Program-made: the position numbers and the translations under genes
Source of the DNA: Brevibacterium spongiae
GTDB taxonomy: Bacteria > Actinomycetota > Actinomycetes > Actinomycetales > Brevibacteriaceae
Direction of reading: 5' to 3'
Assembly (NCBI RefSeq): GCF_026168515.1
Contig: NZ_CP093443.1
Coordinates: 3,162,001 to 3,226,000, forward strand
DNA: 64,000 nt
The notes under the pieces: model-generated
Database searches by the model: none
What the model saw: the letters and a program-made list of their open reading frames with translations, nothing else
Told to the model about the DNA's origin: nothing
Shown: positions 43,125 through 50,355 of the stretch, piece by piece
Layout of the letters: every line of letters starts with the position of its first letter
Numbering within the stretch: position 1 is the stretch's first letter

Positions 43125-43150
43125 CAGAGCCCCGGTTCGCCGGGGCTCTG
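43125..43150 (+). terminator. Rho-independent hairpin with TTCG tetraloop
   Basis: CAGAGCCCCGG (43125-43135), loop TTCG, CCGGGGCTCTG (43140-43150): 11 bp perfect, 9 nt after the small-protein stop. Confidence 0.85.
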
Positions 43151-43212
43151 GTCTGTCCGGACCTGCGACAGGACCTTAGACGCCCCGAGGCACGAGTACC
43201 GAACAGACCCCC

Positions 43213-43240
43213 TTGTGGCCCGGAGGAACATCGGTACTGT
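43213..43240 (+). promoter_or_regulatory. Promoter of the potassium-uptake operon
   Basis: TTGTGG (43213-43218), 16 nt, TACTGT (43235-43240), then 7 nt to an ATG at 43248. This places the transcript start on an 11-codon leader ORF rather than on the TrkH gene. Confidence 0.5.
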
Positions 43241-43247
43241 TGAAGCT

Positions 43248-43283
43248 ATGACGACAATGGCAGAGGCCATTCGGGGTCGATAG
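43248..43283 (+). other. Leaderless 11-codon upstream ORF coupled to trkH
   Basis: ATG 43248 opens MTTMAEAIRGR and stops at TAG 43281-43283; the TrkH ATG begins 2 nt later at 43285. The ATG is 7 nt from a TACTGT box, and trkH itself has only a weak GGGG site. Translation of the uORF followed by re-initiation is a likely way to start TrkH. Confidence 0.45.
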
Positions 43284-43284
43284 C

Positions 43285-44628
43285 ATGCCGACCGCGCATC
43301 ATCCTCATCGCAACGCCATCGACCGTGTAGTAGTGACCTACCTTGCGGCTCTGATCCTCGGCACAGGCCTGCTGATGCTGCCCGCAGCGACGTCCACTCC
43401 CGGCGGCATCTCAGTGCTGTCTGCGCTCTTCACCGCCACTTCCGCGATCAGCGTCACGGGCCTGGAGGTGCTCTCGACCGGCAGCGACTACACGTTCTTC
43501 GGCCAGGCCGTGATCCTCGGTCTCATCCAGATCGGCGGCCTCGGCGTCCTGCTGCTCACGACTCTTCTGGCCATGCTCGTCGCGGGAAAGGTCGGGCTCA
43601 GGCTCCGCGAGTCGGCCGCCGCCGAGGCCAAAAGCTCCGATATCGGAGGCGTCCGACCCATGGTTCTGCGGATCATCGGTCTCACCGTCGCCACCGAGGC
43701 GGCCGTTGCCACGATGCTGTTCCTTCGCTTCTCCACCCACTACGGCGAAGAAGCCGGAAACGCGGCGTGGGACGCGGTCTTCCATGCAGTCTCGGCTTTC
43801 AACAACGCCGGCTTCGGTCTCAGATCCGACAGTCTCGCCGGCTACGCCACCGATCCCTTCGTCTGTGGTCCCGTCGCCGCGGCCATCATCCTCGGCGGAC
43901 TCGGCTATCCGGTGCTCATCGAGATCGTCCGCCGCTACCGGACTCCGCTGGCGTGGAGCATGACGACGCGTGCGATGGTCGCCGCCACTCCCGTTCTGCT
44001 CCTTGCCGGCACGGTGTTCATCGCCGCCGTCGAATGGAACAATCCCGGCACTCTGGGACGATTTGACTGGTGGGACAAACTGCAGGTGGCCGCATTCCAA
44101 TCGACGACCACACGCACGGCGGGCTTCAGCACGGTCGATTTCGCGCAGCTGCACCCCGCCACCTGGTTCGTCATGGACATCCTGATGTTCGTCGGCGGAG
44201 GCCCGGCGGGAACCGCGGGTGGCGTGAAGATCACCACTGTTCTCGTGCTGCTGGCGATGACCTGGGCAGAGATCTCCGGAGGCACGGCAACGAACCTCTT
44301 CGGATCCCGTGTGGCACGTTCGGCGTACCGACAGGCGGCGACGGTGATCGTTCTGGCTCTCGCGCTCATCGCCACAGCCACCATCGTCCTCATGCTCGAC
44401 GACCCGCGGCCCGGACTCGGCCGACTCCTCTTCGAGGTCATCTCCGGCTTCGGCAACGTCGGCCTGTCGACCGGCATCACCGCCGGACTGCCCGGAACGA
44501 GTCAAGCCGTCCTCATCACAGTGATGATCCTGGGGCGACTGGGTCCGGTGACCGTCGCTTCCGGACTGGCACTGCGGGCCCGCGCCATCCGCTACGAGCT
44601 TCCGGTCGAACGGCCGCTCATCGGCTGA
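43285..44628 (+). CDS. TrkH/KtrB-family potassium uptake membrane subunit
   Basis: 447 residues, short N-terminus as in KtrB. Four P-loop/M1-P-M2 repeats: filters appear as TATSAISVTGL, AVSAFNNAGFGL, FQSTTTRTAGFST and EVISGFGNVGLSTG, each with the Gly that lines the pore. About eight membrane helices. It moves K+ with Na+ or H+ and is gated by the NAD/ATP-binding TrkA/KtrA ring encoded next. The gap to trkA is 64 nt with AAAGGAG ahead of that start, so both are in one operon. Confidence 0.95.
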   Translation: MPTAHHPHRNAIDRVVVTYLAALILGTGLLMLPAATSTPGGISVLSALFTATSAISVTGLEVLSTGSDYTFFGQAVILGLIQIGGLGVLLLTTLLAMLVAGKVGLRLRESAAAEAKSSDIGGVRPMVLRIIGLTVATEAAVATMLFLRFSTHYGEEAGNAAWDAVFHAVSAFNNAGFGLRSDSLAGYATDPFVCGPVAAAIILGGLGYPVLIEIVRRYRTPLAWSMTTRAMVAATPVLLLAGTVFIAAVEWNNPGTLGRFDWWDKLQVAAFQSTTTRTAGFSTVDFAQLHPATWFVMDILMFVGGGPAGTAGGVKITTVLVLLAMTWAEISGGTATNLFGSRVARSAYRQAATVIVLALALIATATIVLMLDDPRPGLGRLLFEVISGFGNVGLSTGITAGLPGTSQAVLITVMILGRLGPVTVASGLALRARAIRYELPVERPLIG

Positions 44629-44692
44629 GCCGGGTGACCGGCACCGCTGCCTCCCAGCCAGACCCCACGCACTCTCGGAAAGGAGACCGGAG

Positions 44693-45433
44693 ATGAAGAG
44701 CAGAAAGTGGCGCACACGACCTGCGGCGTTCTTCTTGGGCAACCCCCACCCCCTGGCCAGGGACGGGGCGGTGGCCGTCATCGGGCTGGGCCGCTTCGGC
44801 GGATCACTGGCCACAGAACTGGCCGCCTACGGCGTCGACGTCATCGGCATCGACATCGACGAGGCGGTCGTGGCCCAATACTCTGACAAACTGGCCTTCG
44901 TCTCCCGGACGGATGCGACGGATGAGACCGTTCTGCGCCAGGTCGGCATCGAGGAGGTCAGCCGAGTGGTGATCGCCATCGGCAACGACGTCGAAGCCGG
45001 CATCCTCGTCGCTTCGAAGGTCCTCAAGATCGGGAATCAGCATATCTGGGCCAAAGCCGTCAGCCAGACTCATGCGGACATCCTCGGACAGTTGGGCATC
45101 GACAATGTGATCCGTCCCGAGAACGATATGGGGCGACGGACAGCGCATCTCATCCGCGGACACATGTCCGACTTCATGTCAGTCAGCGAAGATTTCGTGC
45201 TGGCTCGCACCGCCCCGCCAGTGCGCATCTCGGATTCACCGCTGGCGTCCTTCGACATCAGACGCGAGTACGGGATCAGTGTCGTCGCATTCAGACGCGA
45301 CGGTGAGGACACCTGGAACATCGCTGATCAGGATGTCACTCTCTATGCCAACGACGAGATCCTCGTCGCAGGATCTCCCCGCGAGGTGGAGGACTTCAGC
45401 ACCCTCGACGAAGAGGACGACGAGGAGGGCTGA
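44693..45433 (+). CDS. TrkA/KtrA-family potassium channel regulator
   Basis: 246 residues. RCK_N Rossmann domain: VAVIGLGRFGGSLATELAAYG (GxGxxG), then GIDIDEAVVAQYSDKL, with the ADP/NAD-binding acidic residue at the end of strand 2. The RCK_C domain follows (about 150-240). An unusual N-terminal 25 residues, MKSRKWRTRPAAFFLGN, precede the first strand. The C-terminus is acidic (LDEEDDEEG). Ligand (ATP, NAD or cyclic-di-AMP) cannot be told. It forms the octameric ring under the TrkH dimer. Confidence 0.95.
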   Translation: MKSRKWRTRPAAFFLGNPHPLARDGAVAVIGLGRFGGSLATELAAYGVDVIGIDIDEAVVAQYSDKLAFVSRTDATDETVLRQVGIEEVSRVVIAIGNDVEAGILVASKVLKIGNQHIWAKAVSQTHADILGQLGIDNVIRPENDMGRRTAHLIRGHMSDFMSVSEDFVLARTAPPVRISDSPLASFDIRREYGISVVAFRRDGEDTWNIADQDVTLYANDEILVAGSPREVEDFSTLDEEDDEEG

Positions 45434-45448
45434 AGTCCTCGACCGGTC

Positions 45449-45871
45449 TCAGACCGCGACGACCTCGACGGGGATGTTGCCGCGAGTGGCCTTCGAATAG
45501 GGGCAGAGCTCATGGGTGCGGTCGACGAGCTTCTGCGCAGTCTCGGGGTCCACACCGGGGATGCTCACCTCGAGTCTCACCGACAGGCCGAAGCTCTCAC
45601 CCTCTTTGCCGATCCCGACCTGCGAGTTGACGACGGACTTCGAGGTGTCGACGCCCTGTTCCTTGCCCGCCAGCCCGAGTGCGCCCTGGAAGCAGGCCCC
45701 GTAGCCGACGGCGAAGAGCTGTTCGGGGTTGGTGCCGCCGCCCGGTCCGCCCTGTTCCTTCGGTGTGCGCAGGTCGACGTCGACCATCTTGTCATCGGTG
45801 GCGCCGTGTCCGTCCCGGCCGCCGGTGATCTCCGCGCGAGCGGTGTACGCGATGCTCTCAGGTGTATTCAC
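45449..45871 (-). CDS. ohr: Organic hydroperoxide resistance protein (Ohr)
   Basis: 140 residues, GTG start with GTGAGGAGC upstream. Ohr/OsmC fold: TNPEQLFAVGYGACFQGAL with the peroxidatic Cys60, and RTHELCPYSKATRGNIPV with the resolving Cys (about residue 124), the Ohr pattern rather than OsmC. Arg18-type position is within ARAEITGGRDG. Reduces organic and fatty-acid hydroperoxides in the cytoplasm using dihydrolipoyl thiols. No OhrR gene is adjacent. Two stop codons face each other across 15 nt with trkA. Confidence 0.95.
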   Translation of the reverse strand: MNTPESIAYTARAEITGGRDGHGATDDKMVDVDLRTPKEQGGPGGGTNPEQLFAVGYGACFQGALGLAGKEQGVDTSKSVVNSQVGIGKEGESFGLSVRLEVSIPGVDPETAQKLVDRTHELCPYSKATRGNIPVEVVAV

Positions 45872-45910
45872 TGTCTGCTCCTCACTAATGCTGATGTCAC
45901 AGGTCTCCCG

Positions 45911-45939
45911 AGACTAACGCAGTTGCCGCGTTCCCGTAA
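45911..45939 (-). promoter_or_regulatory. Promoter of ohr
   Basis: On the minus strand TTACGG (45939-45934), 17 nt, TAGTCT (45916-45911), about 40 nt before GTG 45871. Confidence 0.6.
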
Positions 45940-46036
45940 GGGGGCGCAGCAGCCCTGGTCACAGTGCTAACCTGCCGGCCAGAAGCCGTTGAGACATTAC
46001 GGAACAGAGACAATCGCAGACGGGAGGACAGACGCC

Positions 46037-47479
46037 GTGAACGAGTCCGATGAGAAGATCCCCACGCCCGACGGCATCGACATCAAGACGATGCCGCCCG
46101 GAGACAGACGCACACTCAGACGAGCCATCAGCGGCTCCGCCCTCGGAAATGCCGTCGAATGGTTCGACTACGGTGTCTACTCCTACGTCTCCGTCTACAT
46201 CGCCAATGCGTTCTTCCCCGGCGAGTGGGGTGTGGCGCTCACCTTCGCCTTCCTCGCCCTCTCCTTCGTCTTCCGTCCCTTGGGCGGCTTCGTCCTGGGC
46301 CCCCTCGGCGACAAGGTGGGGCGCCAGCACATCATGGTTCTCACCATCATCATGATGACCATCCCGACGACGCTGATCGGCATCCTGCCGACCTATGCCA
46401 CGCTGGGTGCGTTCGCTCCCATCCTCCTGCTGCTGTGCAGGATGGTCCAAGGCTTCTCCACGGGTGGAGAATACGGTGGTGCTGCTGTCTACATGGCAGA
46501 GTCGGCCCCTGATAAGCGCCGGGGCTTCTGCGGGTCGTTCCTCGAACTCGGCACTCTGGCCGGTACCGCCTCGGCGGCCCTGGTCTGCACCGTTCTGCTC
46601 GTCCTCGTCGGCAGCGACGGCATGGATGCCGGCTGGTGGCGGCTGCCGTTCCTGCTCACACTCCCGCTCGGCGGCATCGCCCTGTGGCTTCGGATGAAAC
46701 TCGATGAGCCCGAGGCGTTCTCCGCGGCGACGAGCCGACAGCAGACGACGAAGAAGCCCTTCCGAGATCTCTTCCGCGGTTACTCGAAGCAGATCACCAT
46801 GCTCATGGCTTTCGTGGTCCTGCTCAACATCGGCCAGTACATGGTGCTCACGTATATGCCCACCTACCTCAGCAGCACATTGGGCCATTCGGAGGTCGAG
46901 AGCAACTTCACGCTCGTCATTGTGCTCGCGGCGATGATGGTCGTCATCACACCTTTGGGCCGGCTGACCGACACAATCGGGCGCAAACCGGTCCTCTACA
47001 CCTCGGCGATCGGGTTCATCGTCCTCTCCCTCCCCGCGTTCCTGCTCATTCAGGCTGAGGGCGCCGGCCTGCAGATCCTGGGATTGGGCATCATCGCCCT
47101 GCTCCAGGTGATGCTCCAATCGTGTGTCTCGGCGACCCTGCCGGCGATCTTCCCCACACAAGTGCGCTTCTCCGGGTTCGCCATCGGCTACAACATCTCC
47201 ACCGCGATCTTCGGCGGCACGACCGCGGCAGTGAATACCTTCGTCATCCAGAAGACCGGTTTCGAACTCTTCCCCGCCGTCTACCTCGTCGCCGCCGGTC
47301 TCATCGGACTCATCGGCATCCGCTTCTTCAATGAGACAGCCGGCCGACCCATCGACGGTGCCACTCCACCTGGCTCCGAAGACGAAGAGCTCGCCGAGAT
47401 GGGCTACGACCTCATCGGCTTCAACGACAACGGCACCGACGATGACACCGGCAGCGGTGACAAGCAGGTTTCCCACTGA
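46037..47479 (+). CDS. MFS transporter, metabolite:H+ symporter family (ProP-like)
   Basis: 480 residues from GTG 46037 (GGGAGGA 8 nt upstream); the earlier Met has no site. Twelve membrane helices. MHS signatures: ALGNAVEWFDYGVYSYVSVYI in helix 1, PLGDKVGRQHIMV for the loop 2-3 motif, RMVQGFSTGGEYGGAAVYMAES, and GRLTDTIGRKPVLY in the second half. Family members take up proline, betaine, dicarboxylates or shikimate with protons. The acidic C-terminal tail (SGDKQVSH) lacks the ProP coiled coil, so osmosensing is not indicated. Substrate unknown. Confidence 0.9.
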   Translation: MNESDEKIPTPDGIDIKTMPPGDRRTLRRAISGSALGNAVEWFDYGVYSYVSVYIANAFFPGEWGVALTFAFLALSFVFRPLGGFVLGPLGDKVGRQHIMVLTIIMMTIPTTLIGILPTYATLGAFAPILLLLCRMVQGFSTGGEYGGAAVYMAESAPDKRRGFCGSFLELGTLAGTASAALVCTVLLVLVGSDGMDAGWWRLPFLLTLPLGGIALWLRMKLDEPEAFSAATSRQQTTKKPFRDLFRGYSKQITMLMAFVVLLNIGQYMVLTYMPTYLSSTLGHSEVESNFTLVIVLAAMMVVITPLGRLTDTIGRKPVLYTSAIGFIVLSLPAFLLIQAEGAGLQILGLGIIALLQVMLQSCVSATLPAIFPTQVRFSGFAIGYNISTAIFGGTTAAVNTFVIQKTGFELFPAVYLVAAGLIGLIGIRFFNETAGRPIDGATPPGSEDEELAEMGYDLIGFNDNGTDDDTGSGDKQVSH

Positions 47480-47577
47480 CGTCGCCGCCGCTTCCCAAGC
47501 ACCGGTCGGAGGTCCACGATGGAGTGAGAGAGCGGGGCAGCTCGACCTCGGCTCGGATTCCAGTCTGAGGAGGACTC

Positions 47578-49164
47578 ATGGGACGTTTTCTGCTGATCAC
47601 GTCGACACTCATCGCGCTCATCGCGGTCGCCTGGGCAGCCGCCGTCGGACCGTGGGCATGGTGGGTCCTCGGTGCGGTGGTCCTCGCCATCGTCGGCGTG
47701 GCCGCGTACGACCTGCTTCAGCGCAAGCACTCTATTCTGCGCAACTACCCGGTAGTCGGTCATCTACGATTCCTGTTGGAGACTCTCCGACCCGAACTCC
47801 AGCAGTACTTCATCGAACGCAACTGGGACGGACGCCCTTTCGATAGAGACATCCGCTCCCTCGTCTACGAACGTGCGAAGGGAATCCACGGAGAGCTCGC
47901 TTTCGGCACCGAACGGGACGTCAACTCCGCCGGCTACGAATTCCTCATCCACTCCACCGCTCCCGTCGCGGTTCCGGACCAGACGCCTCGTGTGCAGGTA
48001 GGTGGGCCGGACTGTACGAAGCCCTACAGCATGGCGCTGCTCAACGTCTCGGCCATGAGCTTCGGCTCCCTGTCGCCCAACGCCGTCAGGGCGCTCAACC
48101 GCGGTGCCGAACTCGGCGGCTTCGCCCATGACACCGGTGAAGGCGGGATCTCCGACTACCACCTCGAGAACGGCGGCGACCTCGTCTGGGAGATCGGTTC
48201 GGGCTATTTCGGCGCCCGGACCGACAGCGGCGACTTCGACCCCGCCCAGTTCGCCGACCAGAGCTCCCGCGACCAGGTCAAGTGCGTCTCACTCAAACTG
48301 AGCCAGGGTGCGAAACCCGGAATCGGAGGCGTCCTGCCCGCGGCGAAGGTCAACGCCGAGATCGCCCGAACCCGCGGCGTCCCGCAAGGCGAGAAGTGCG
48401 TGAGCCCGGCCGCCCACAGCGTCTTCAGCACCCCGGTCGAACTCATCGAGTTCATCGCCCGGATACGCGAACTCTCGGGCGGCAAGCCCACGGGATTCAA
48501 ACTCTGCGTGGGATCCCGCACAGATGTGCTCGCGATCTGCAAGGCGATGCTCGAAGTCGGAACCGCACCCGACTTCATCATCGTCGACGGTTCCGAGGGC
48601 GGCACGGGAGCCGCTCCCCTCGAGTACGAGGATCACGTGGGGACTCCGCTCACCGACGGCCTGCTCACCGTCCACAACGCGCTGGTCGGAACGGGCTTGC
48701 GGGATCGGATCCGCGTCGGCGCCAGCGGGAAGGTCGCCGCGGGCAACGACATCGTCAAACGCCTCATCCAGGGGGCAGACTATACGAACTCGGCCCGCGC
48801 CATGATGATGGCCGTCGGCTGCATTCAGGCTCAGATCTGCCATACCGGACAGTGCCCTGTCGGCGTCACCACCCAGGACCCCAAACGGCAGAGGGCCCTG
48901 CATGTGGGTGACAAGAGTGAGCGGGTGCGGAACTACCAGGAGGCGACCGTGCAGCAGGCCGTGGAGATCATGGCATCCATGGGCGTCAGCGATCCTTCCG
49001 AACTCTCCCCGCAGCAGCTCCACTGCAACCTCGGCCGCAATGAACACGTGTCGTACGCCGAGCTCTTCGACTGGCTCGAGCCGGGAGAGCTGCTGACGCA
49101 GCCGCCCGAGTCCTGGAGCCGCGACTGGGCGAGGGCCGATGCGGGAACGTTCCGTTCGGTCTGA
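47578..49164 (+). CDS. FMN-binding glutamate synthase-like membrane-anchored protein
   Basis: 528 residues, ATG with GAGGAGG 4 nt upstream. Two N-terminal membrane helices (residues about 4-50) precede a cytoplasmic FMN TIM barrel homologous to the glutamate synthase large-subunit synthase domain: LLNVSAMSFGSLSPNAVRALN, GAKPGIGGVLPAAKVNAEIA, FIIVDGSEGGTGAAPLEY, and QAQICHTGQCPVGVTTQDP with Cys for a 3Fe-4S-type cluster. It has no glutaminase domain. Homologues are archaeal and bacterial stand-alone proteins of unproven donor and acceptor; glutamate synthesis from ammonia or another redox role is possible. Single gene. Confidence 0.85.
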   Translation: MGRFLLITSTLIALIAVAWAAAVGPWAWWVLGAVVLAIVGVAAYDLLQRKHSILRNYPVVGHLRFLLETLRPELQQYFIERNWDGRPFDRDIRSLVYERAKGIHGELAFGTERDVNSAGYEFLIHSTAPVAVPDQTPRVQVGGPDCTKPYSMALLNVSAMSFGSLSPNAVRALNRGAELGGFAHDTGEGGISDYHLENGGDLVWEIGSGYFGARTDSGDFDPAQFADQSSRDQVKCVSLKLSQGAKPGIGGVLPAAKVNAEIARTRGVPQGEKCVSPAAHSVFSTPVELIEFIARIRELSGGKPTGFKLCVGSRTDVLAICKAMLEVGTAPDFIIVDGSEGGTGAAPLEYEDHVGTPLTDGLLTVHNALVGTGLRDRIRVGASGKVAAGNDIVKRLIQGADYTNSARAMMMAVGCIQAQICHTGQCPVGVTTQDPKRQRALHVGDKSERVRNYQEATVQQAVEIMASMGVSDPSELSPQQLHCNLGRNEHVSYAELFDWLEPGELLTQPPESWSRDWARADAGTFRSV

Positions 49165-49199
49165 GCACGGGATTCAGCGACTTTCGCTGACAAGGAACC

Positions 49200-49205
49200 T
49201 AGTCT
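49200..49205 (+). promoter_or_regulatory. -10 box for the DUF418 gene
   Basis: TAGTCT, 6 nt before a GTG at 49212 that is out of frame, and 16 nt before the DUF418 GTG at 49222. A 5' leader of only about 10 nt is implied. Confidence 0.4.
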
Positions 49206-49221
49206 GATACCGTGGCCCGGC

Positions 49222-50319
49222 GTGATCCACGAACCCGCGCACGCGAAATCTGCCGCCGATCGAACGCAGCCGTCGAATCCGCAAGACCGCATCGTCTCGA
49301 TCGATGTCATCCGCGGCATCGCCATCGCCGGCATTCTGCTCATCAACTTAGGCTACTTCCTGTCCCAAGCCGGGCAGACAGAGGATCCCGTCGGCATAGA
49401 CGCAGTGATCTGGCAGGTCGTCGACGACATCGCCCTAGGCAAGTTCCATTTCGTCTTCGCCTTCCTGTTCGGCACCGGCATGCACATCTTCCTGAGCAGG
49501 CTGCGCGCGAAGCATCGTTCGACTTGGGTCTACGTCCGACGGATGATCATCCTCATCGCAGCCGGCATCATCAACTCAGCCCTCGGAGGCATCGATGTGC
49601 TCGCCTCCTACGGCGTCCTCGCGCTCTTGCTTCTGCCGCTGACTCGGCTGCCGCGCTGGGCCTTCGTGATTCTCGGCGTCGCGGCGGCGACGGTTCCCGA
49701 CGTGCTGCAGCTGGCGTCGAGCCTCGGCGATCTCGACCCGCCGACGCTGCTGTTTCCCATCCTGTCGTACGTCCGGACTCTGGGGCACATGATGCTGGGG
49801 TTCTGGCTGACCGGTCTCGGCCTGTACTCCGCAGCGACTCGAATCCCGGTCACGGGACTCTTCATCCTCAGCCTCCTCGGCTCGGTGCCGATCTGGATCT
49901 GGACCACCGCTGCCGGGACCGGATCGACCGAGGCTCACGAGATCGCCTTCCGCACCGCTTTGGTCCCCGGTCTCATGTACATCACCGGTCTCATCCTTCT
50001 GCTGCGCACCCAACTCGGCCGAAAGAGCCTGTCCTTTCTGCGTCTGTACGGTCGGATGGCGTTCTCGAACTATCTGGGACAGACCGTGGTCTGCGTGCTG
50101 GTCATCCCGCACCTGACCGCTCACGGACATGTATCCGCGGCTGCCGCGCTCATCGTCTGGGCAGTCATCATCATTGCCCAGTGCGCATTCTCCACGGTGT
50201 GGCTGCGCTATTTCCGCTACGGTCCCCTGGAATGGCTGTGGCGCTGCGGCACCTATTGGGAGCTCACACCGCTCCGATACGCCGGCGACACTCGGTCGGA
50301 ATCCGCCTCGCAGAGCTGA
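49222..50319 (+). CDS. DUF418-domain membrane protein (YeiB-like)
   Basis: 365 residues, GTG start. About eight membrane helices. The first is preceded by RIVSIDVIRGIAIAGILLINL (heparan-alpha-glucosaminide-acyltransferase-like start), and VFAFLFGTGMHIFLSRL follows. The C-terminal DUF418 domain has SFLRLYGRMAFSNYLGQTV, VWAVIIIAQCAFSTVWLRYF and YGPLEWLWRCGTYWE. This C-terminal domain is shared with acyltransferase-like membrane proteins; transfer of acyl groups to envelope components is plausible but unproven. Possibly almost leaderless. Confidence 0.88.
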   Translation: MIHEPAHAKSAADRTQPSNPQDRIVSIDVIRGIAIAGILLINLGYFLSQAGQTEDPVGIDAVIWQVVDDIALGKFHFVFAFLFGTGMHIFLSRLRAKHRSTWVYVRRMIILIAAGIINSALGGIDVLASYGVLALLLLPLTRLPRWAFVILGVAAATVPDVLQLASSLGDLDPPTLLFPILSYVRTLGHMMLGFWLTGLGLYSAATRIPVTGLFILSLLGSVPIWIWTTAAGTGSTEAHEIAFRTALVPGLMYITGLILLLRTQLGRKSLSFLRLYGRMAFSNYLGQTVVCVLVIPHLTAHGHVSAAAALIVWAVIIIAQCAFSTVWLRYFRYGPLEWLWRCGTYWELTPLRYAGDTRSESASQS

Positions 50320-50355
50320 TCGGTCTCAGGCGACTGCCCACCTTCCAAAGGAAGC

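Noticed and set aside
43151-43284. Possible cyclic-di-AMP (ydaO) riboswitch before trkH
   Set aside because: None of the conserved ydaO blocks can be found, and a promoter lies just 45 nt before trkH.
43411-44814. 467-residue frame on - opposite trkH
   Set aside because: Low-complexity Gly/Asp/Glu/Arg shadow of a membrane protein gene with selectivity-filter motifs.
45959-47476. 505-residue frame on - opposite the MHS transporter
   Set aside because: Same type of shadow; the plus-strand frame has 12 helices and family motifs.
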